A stretch of DNA of 39,227 nt from an uncultured Bacillota bacterium (GTDB taxonomy: Bacteria; Bacillota; Clostridia; Oscillospirales; Oscillospiraceae), in the NCBI GenBank assembly GCA_947649625.1, contig CANSSJ010000015.1, positions 1-39,227 of the forward strand, given 5' to 3'. A program made the translations under genes and the position numbers. The notes under the pieces are model-generated. The model searched no databases. It was not told the origin of the DNA and saw nothing but the letters and a program-made list of their open reading frames with translations. Shown in pieces: positions 35,162 through 39,227 of this stretch. Each line of letters opens with the position of its first letter. Position 1 is the stretch's first letter.

Positions 35162-35190
35162 TTGCGAGGATGCGCTTTCTCTGATACACT
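35162..35190 (+). promoter_or_regulatory. Sigma-A promoter of the 35293-38885 gene run
   Basis: TTGCGA (35162-35167) and TACACT (35185-35190) are 17 bases apart. The leader of about 95 bases contains the double-hairpin repeat. Confidence 0.55.
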
Positions 35191-35206
35191 GAGGATGACC
35201 CTTGAA

Positions 35207-35275
35207 GCCGGGCGGCCACAGGCCGCCCCTGCACACCGTTCCTTGTGACGCGGGCGCACACTGTGCGCCCCTACA
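35207..35275. repeat. Split copy of the double-hairpin intergenic repeat
   Basis: Hairpin GGGCGGCC-ACA-GGCCGCCC (35210-35228) and hairpin GGGCGCAC-ACT-GTGCGCCC (35252-35270) followed by CTACA. They are separated here by 23 bases instead of 2. Confidence 0.65.
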
Positions 35276-35292
35276 GGAGAGGAGGCCGTCCT

Positions 35293-35709
35293 ATGAAAAA
35301 CCGCACCGACAAGACCCTGCTGGCCGTCTTTGCCGTGACCCTGCCGCTCTATGCTTTTATCGTGCTCACCTATTTTGAGATCATTCCCATGGTTGACCAC
35401 TGGGAATGGCCCTCCTGGGTGAACAGCCTTTATACCTGGCTGGCCCTCGGGTTTCTCGCCGTCCCGGTGTTCTGCCTCCAGCTTCTGATGTGCCGGAGAA
35501 CGGGGCGCTGGGCGGCGGCCAGCCTCGCGCTGTTCATAATCGGCGCGGCGCTCTTCTTTGCCTGCGGGTATCTCACTGCCCGCGGCTGGGACAGCCTGTT
35601 CTGGGGCGTTCTGATGCTCCTGTCCATCGCCCCGGCGGCGGGGTGCGCCTTGGGCTGGATCGTGTACGGCCTGGGGCGGATATGCCGGAGGGGGGATACT
35701 CATGTCTGA
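35293..35709 (+). CDS. Small four-helix membrane protein, unknown function
   Basis: The 138-residue product has four hydrophobic segments (about 9-30, 43-63, 72-92, 99-120) with short charged loops and a basic C-terminus. No motif is recognised. The frame opens at 35245, but the ATG at 35293 follows GAGGAGG. Its end overlaps the next gene by eight bases, so the two small membrane proteins are translationally coupled. It is the first gene of a same-direction run of six. Confidence 0.75.
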   Translation: MKNRTDKTLLAVFAVTLPLYAFIVLTYFEIIPMVDHWEWPSWVNSLYTWLALGFLAVPVFCLQLLMCRRTGRWAAASLALFIIGAALFFACGYLTARGWDSLFWGVLMLLSIAPAAGCALGWIVYGLGRICRRGDTHV

Positions 35710-36088
35710 CAGAGCAAAGATCAACCTGATCCTGCTGGCGGGGATGGTCCTGCCGCCCCTGTCCTACCTGTTTATGAGCTTTGACCTGGGGATGGCCATT
35801 GCCGCCGCCCCCGTTCTGGGACATGTCTACCCCGCCCTGCCCTTCGCCTTCCTCCAGCTGCTGCTGTGCTTCAACTTCCGGGGCCGGTTCAGCTGGCTGG
35901 TGCGGCTGCTCCCCCTGATCCTGGTGGCGCCATTCCACCTGCTGGGGTTGTACTGGATCTTTATCGTCTCGGACGCCGGGGGTATTCCCGGCATCATTCT
36001 GACCGCGTTTACCACCCTTCCGCTGGAGGGCGCCGTGCTGGGCTGGATCGCCTGGGCCGTCCTCCGGCGGCTGGGGATACTGGAGTAG
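35702..36088 (+). CDS. Small membrane protein, unknown function
   Basis: The 128-residue product has about four hydrophobic segments (8-26, 43-57, 64-88, 95-120). It has the same size and general plan as the preceding protein and may be a distant paralogue or partner: both end in a similar helix, ALGWIVYGLGRICRR in one and VLGWIAWAVLRRLG in the other. GGAGGGG precedes the ATG inside the upstream gene. Confidence 0.75.
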   Translation: MSDRAKINLILLAGMVLPPLSYLFMSFDLGMAIAAAPVLGHVYPALPFAFLQLLLCFNFRGRFSWLVRLLPLILVAPFHLLGLYWIFIVSDAGGIPGIILTAFTTLPLEGAVLGWIAWAVLRRLGILE

Positions 36089-36100
36089 GGAGGGAGCACC

Positions 36101-36733
36101 GTGGACAACGCCGTTTACATCGTCTTTTCCGCCACCCCTACCGGGATGGGCTCCCTCATCCGCAAGGCCACCCGGAACCGGTACAACCACGTATCCCTCT
36201 CCCTCAGCCGGGATATCCGGAAGATGTACACCTTCGCCCGGCTCCACCGGACCATCCCCCTCTACGGCGGCTTCGTGGCCGAGTCCATTTTGCGGTATCA
36301 GTCCTTCGCCGGGGCGGCCCGGGTGAAGATCTGCCGGGTGGAGGCGCCGGAGCCCCAGTTCACCTATCTGCGCAACTGCCTGGAACGGCTGTGGAACGAG
36401 CGGGAGGAGTACATCTACAACACCCCCGCCGCCCTGGCCTCCCTGGTCCACCTGCGGCCCAGCATCGCCCGGGCCTACACCTGCGTCACCTTCGTCCAGG
36501 AGCTGCTGGCCCGGCACGGGCTGGCCGGGGTGGGGGAGAACGACCCGCCTACCGTCCGCTCGCTGGAGCGGCGGCTGGCCCCCTATGTGATCTATGAGGG
36601 CCCCGCCCCCGCCGCCGCCGGGGACTGGGGGGAGGACACTTACCCGGTGGAGACTACCACCCGGTACGCCGTCTACACCACCGCCCGGCACTTCGGGCGG
36701 CTGGCCCTGCGGGTGCTGGAGGGGATCGCCTGA
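36101..36733 (+). CDS. Permuted NlpC/P60 (papain-like) family protein
   Basis: The 210-residue protein shows the order His-Glu-Cys expected of circularly permuted papain-like enzymes. YNHVSLSLS (H30) comes first, then GGFVAESI (E61), then ARAYTCVTFVQELL (C128). YNTPAALASL between them is a family feature. Related enzymes act as amidases or acyltransferases on peptidoglycan or lipid substrates. No signal peptide or membrane anchor is seen, so it may be cytosolic. The start is a GTG at 36101 behind GGAGGGAG. Its stop shares one base with the start of the next gene. Confidence 0.75.
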   Translation: MDNAVYIVFSATPTGMGSLIRKATRNRYNHVSLSLSRDIRKMYTFARLHRTIPLYGGFVAESILRYQSFAGAARVKICRVEAPEPQFTYLRNCLERLWNEREEYIYNTPAALASLVHLRPSIARAYTCVTFVQELLARHGLAGVGENDPPTVRSLERRLAPYVIYEGPAPAAAGDWGEDTYPVETTTRYAVYTTARHFGRLALRVLEGIA

Positions 36734-37404
36734 TGGACGCGAAAAAACGGATCGCCCTCACCCTTGGGCTGGTGGCGGCGGGCTGCCTCGTCATGGCCTG
36801 GGTGGAGGGGGCGCTGCGGCCAATTTACCCGGTGAAGTCCGCCCTGAAGGCGGCGGTCTTTCTGGGCTGCGCCGGGCTGTATACCCTGCTCAGCCGGGAC
36901 CGTGGGGCCTTTCGGGCCTTCCAGCGGCCCTCTCGGATCAAGCCGGCCCTCCTGCTGGCGGCGGGGGTGTTTGCCTTTCTGCTGGGGGGATACCTGGTGC
37001 TGTCCCCCTGGCTGGATTTGTCCGCTATTCCGGAAAATCTGGCCGGCAAGGAGGGGATCACCCGGGAGACCTTCCCCCTGGCCGCCGCCTATATTACACT
37101 GTGCAACTCCCTGCTGGAGGAGTTTTTCTTCCGGGGGTTCGCCTTTCTCACCCTGTATCGGGAGGGGAATAAAGGGCTGGCCTATGGTTTTTCCGCCCTG
37201 GCCTTCGCCCTGTATCACGTGTCCATCACCAGCAGCTGGGGCGCGCCTGTCCTCATCGTCCTCATGGTGGCCGGGCTGACGGCGGCAGGCCTGCTCTTCA
37301 ACTGGCTGGACCGGGAGGGGTCCCTGCTGCCCTCCTGGCTGGTCCATATGGGGGCCAATTTGGGGACAAATACGGTGGGGTTTATTTTGTTTGGAATTTT
37401 ATAA
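36733..37404 (+). CDS. CPBP-family intramembrane glutamic endopeptidase
   Basis: The 223-residue protein has about seven membrane helices and the CPBP (Abi/Rce1-like) motifs: LLEEFFFRGFAFL (catalytic Glu pair and Arg), FALYHVSI (His), and LVHMGANLGTN (His/Asn). Members cleave within or near the membrane. Some process bacteriocin-like peptides or give self-immunity, while Rce1 trims prenylated proteins. The start ATG overlaps the preceding stop by one base (TGATG), so it is coupled to the permuted papain-like gene. Confidence 0.88.
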   Translation: MDAKKRIALTLGLVAAGCLVMAWVEGALRPIYPVKSALKAAVFLGCAGLYTLLSRDRGAFRAFQRPSRIKPALLLAAGVFAFLLGGYLVLSPWLDLSAIPENLAGKEGITRETFPLAAAYITLCNSLLEEFFFRGFAFLTLYREGNKGLAYGFSALAFALYHVSITSSWGAPVLIVLMVAGLTAAGLLFNWLDREGSLLPSWLVHMGANLGTNTVGFILFGIL

Positions 37405-37416
37405 GGAGTCTTTCTT

Positions 37417-37878
37417 ATGTATTATGAGATCGTGCCTATGGACCGGAGTCATATTCCGCAGATTGCCGCGCTGGAGCGGGAGTGCTTTTCCGACCCGTGG
37501 AGTGAGAATCTGCTGGAGGACGCCCTCTTCGATCCCCAGGCCAGCTTTATTGTGGCGGAGGACGGTGAGGAGGGAAATGTGCTGGGCTACGCCGGGCTCC
37601 ACGCCGTGCTGGACGAGGGGTATATCGACAACATCGCGGTCACCCCGGACGCCCGGCGGCACGGGGTGGCCTCCGCGCTGCTGGATGTGTTTTGCCGGTT
37701 TGGGGCGGTCAATCTGGCGTTCCTCACCCTGGAGGTGCGCAAGTCCAACACCGCCGCCATCGCTCTGTATGAGAAGCATGGCTTCCATATGGCCGGGCTG
37801 CGCCCCGGGTACTACCAGCACCCCCGGGAGGACGCCGTCATCATGACACGGGAGTTTGAACAGGAGGAAGAGGGATGA
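37417..37878 (+). CDS. rimI: Ribosomal-protein alanine N-acetyltransferase RimI
   Basis: A 153-residue GNAT enzyme. It opens with YEIVPMDRSHIPQIAALERECFSDPWSE, the RimI start. The acetyl-CoA loop is VTPDARRHGVASALL, followed by TLEVRKSNTAAIALYEKHGFHMAG and the end RPGYYQHPREDAVIM. It acetylates ribosomal protein N-termini or related targets. It overlaps tsaD by four bases (ATGA), the usual rimI-tsaD arrangement; tsaE and tsaB, often upstream, are absent here. Confidence 0.92.
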   Translation: MYYEIVPMDRSHIPQIAALERECFSDPWSENLLEDALFDPQASFIVAEDGEEGNVLGYAGLHAVLDEGYIDNIAVTPDARRHGVASALLDVFCRFGAVNLAFLTLEVRKSNTAAIALYEKHGFHMAGLRPGYYQHPREDAVIMTREFEQEEEG

Positions 37879-38885
37879 ATATTCTGGCTATCGAGTCCTC
37901 CTGCGACGACACCGCCGCCGCCGTGGTGAAAGACGGGCGGACGGTGCTGTCCAGCTGCGTGTCCTCCCAGATCGAGATGCACACCGTCTACGGCGGGGTG
38001 GTGCCCGAAATTGCCTCCCGGAAACACATCGAGGCCGTCTCCGGGCTGGCGGACAGGGCGGTGGCAGAGGCGGGGCTGAGCAAGGCTGAGCTGGACGCCG
38101 TCGCCGTCACCTACGCGCCGGGGCTCATCGGGGCGGTGCTGGTGGGGGTCAACTTCGCCAAGGGGGCGGCGCTGGGACTGGGCCTGCCGCTGGTGCCCGT
38201 CCACCACGTGCGGGGGCATATCGCCGCCAACTACATCACCCACCCCGACCTGGAGCCGCCCTTCGTGTGTCTGTGTGTCTCCGGGGGGACCACCGCCATT
38301 GCGGACGTGCGGTCCTACACCGAGATGGCTGTGCTGGGCGGGACCCGGGACGACGCCGCCGGGGAGTGCTTCGACAAGGTGGCCCGGGTGCTGGGCATCG
38401 GCTACCCGGGGGGCGGGCCCATGGACCGGCTGGCTCAGGGGGGAGACGACGGGAAGTATGTCCTGCCTGTGGCGCATGTGTCCGGGGCGGAGCTGGACAT
38501 GTCCTTCTCCGGGCTGAAAACCGCCAGCCTGAACCTCATCCACAACGCCCAGCAGAAAGGGGAGGCGCTGGATCTGCCCTCCTTTGCCGCCAGCTTCGGG
38601 AGGGCGGTGAGTGATTCCCTGGTGCCCAGGGTGATGGCCGCCGCGCGGATGGCGGGGTACGGAAAGATCGCCGTGGCGGGGGGGGTGGCCGCCAACAGCC
38701 GCATCCGGGCCGACCTCCAGGCCGCCTGCGCCGCCAGCGGCGACCGGCTGTTCCTGCCGGAGCTTCGCTGGTGCGGCGACAACGCCGCCATGATCGGCTG
38801 TCAGGGATTTTACGAGTTCCAGGCCGGGCACACCGCAGGCTGGGATCTGAACGCATACGCGACGAGGGATATTGCCTTGGGGTGA
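37875..38885 (+). CDS. tsaD: tRNA threonylcarbamoyladenosine transferase TsaD
   Basis: TsaD transfers threonylcarbamoyl to A37 of tRNAs reading ANN codons, with TsaB and TsaE. The 336-residue protein has the ASKHA-fold motifs: AIESSCDDTAAAVV, GGVVPEIASRKH, the metal-binding HVRGHIAAN, CVSGGTTAI, DDAAGECFDKVARVLGIGYPGG, and the late metal-site segment RWCGDNAAMIG. Length is normal. It ends the six-gene run; no clear terminator follows. Confidence 0.96.
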   Translation: MNILAIESSCDDTAAAVVKDGRTVLSSCVSSQIEMHTVYGGVVPEIASRKHIEAVSGLADRAVAEAGLSKAELDAVAVTYAPGLIGAVLVGVNFAKGAALGLGLPLVPVHHVRGHIAANYITHPDLEPPFVCLCVSGGTTAIADVRSYTEMAVLGGTRDDAAGECFDKVARVLGIGYPGGGPMDRLAQGGDDGKYVLPVAHVSGAELDMSFSGLKTASLNLIHNAQQKGEALDLPSFAASFGRAVSDSLVPRVMAAARMAGYGKIAVAGGVAANSRIRADLQAACAASGDRLFLPELRWCGDNAAMIGCQGFYEFQAGHTAGWDLNAYATRDIALG

Positions 38886-39006
38886 TATGCAGGGGCTCCT
38901 GCCGAGGTGTCCTGCGTTATGTCATCCATGTTCGTTTTATTGATGGGCCGTTTTGGTAAACTCCCCTTACATCAGGCCTTGCGTCACAGGTTTTTTCACG
39001 CGCCGC

Positions 39007-39036
39007 TGTGGACAAACCTGTGGAAAATGTGCAAAA
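39007..39036 (+). promoter_or_regulatory. Array of three DnaA-box-like 9-mers
   Basis: TGTGGACAA (39007-39015), TGTGGAAAA (39019-39027) and TGTGCAAAA (39028-39036) lie head to tail. The last two match the reverse complement of TTWTNCACA exactly; the first differs at one position. An A+T-rich stretch follows (39051-39075). This may be a DnaA-binding regulatory site, or part of an origin-like region; no dnaA gene is in the window. Confidence 0.45.
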
Positions 39037-39125
39037 CTTTTCCCCGGCGGTTTTATGTTTTATGATTATGTAAAGCGATTCGACAGCTTTCGGGAAAATT
39101 TTCTGAGAAACCCCTGGTTTTTCCC

Positions 39126-39154
39126 TTGACAGCGGCCCCTTTGGGTGCTATAAT
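39126..39154 (+). promoter_or_regulatory. Near-perfect sigma-A promoter reading out of the window
   Basis: TTGACA (39126-39131) and TATAAT (39149-39154) are 17 bases apart, with TGC before the -10. The transcript would start near 39161. An ATG at 39222 behind AAAGGG may be the first codon of the next gene, but only two codons are visible. The rest of 38886-39125 shows no gene. Confidence 0.85.
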
Positions 39155-39227
39155 GCGCCATGCACAAGAAAGCAGGTACGGTTCCCCCGTCCTCACCCCA
39201 GGCCAGAGCCAAAGGGTCAACATGGAA

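Noticed and set aside
36733-37404. CPBP gene as a phage abortive-infection system
   Set aside because: The family was once named Abi, but the motif shows only a membrane protease and nothing else nearby is typical of defence islands.

Overview
The window looks like chromosomal DNA of a GC-rich, strictly anaerobic gut Clostridia bacterium, most plausibly Oscillospiraceae (Flavonifractor/Lawsonibacter-like). This is inferred from the G+C-rich codon use with AGGAGG ribosome sites and consensus sigma-A promoters, the clostridial-type PurA, a thioredoxin reductase lacking its NADPH motif paired with thioredoxin, the DUF421/DUF4363 pair, and the soluble PAS hybrid kinase. No transposase, integrase, phage gene, CRISPR array, rRNA or tRNA is visible.

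Layout. 1-5.2 kb: end of a YciI-like gene, obg, a convergent glsA/flavodoxin/membrane-protein operon, then a ParB-like protein translationally coupled to a metallophosphoesterase. 5.2-8.7 kb: two adjacent HD-domain phosphohydrolases (dGTPase-like and SAMHD1-like). 8.8-14.4 kb: purA, an exported S41 protease with S-layer anchor domains, and two COG0523 metal-chaperone GTPases, the second apparently fused to a YcgQ-like domain. 14.4-19.7 kb: glnS, a small HTH protein, a zinc-ribbon/PrsW/FHA membrane protease, and a thioredoxin reductase-thioredoxin pair. 19.7-25.5 kb: DUF4363/DUF421, a secreted LysM protein, a 440-base intergenic region with a candidate structured RNA, and a 1049-residue hybrid histidine kinase. 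25.5-28.2 kb: a glycosyltransferase with a TPR-like tail and a Cys-rich collagen-like protein that probably share a transcript, and a small unknown gene. 28.2-32.1 kb: a cation/proton antiporter and an MBOAT/SGNH O-acylation pair. 32.2-38.9 kb: polA, an unusual palindrome-rich intergenic region, then a six-gene operon-like run (two small membrane proteins, a permuted papain-like enzyme, a CPBP protease, rimI, tsaD). The last 340 bases hold a head-to-tail array of DnaA-box-like 9-mers and a near-perfect promoter reading out of the window.

Much of the window is core housekeeping (obg, purA, glnS, polA, tsaD, trxA) interleaved with cell-surface and stress functions. The most interesting items are the COG0523-YcgQ-like fusion, the candidate RNA at 22.0-22.2 kb, the helically phased A/T-tract palindrome region after polA, a family of double-hairpin intergenic repeats, the Cys-hexapeptide collagen-like protein, and the PrsW-FHA fusion. 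All names rest on reading motifs by eye; no database search was run.
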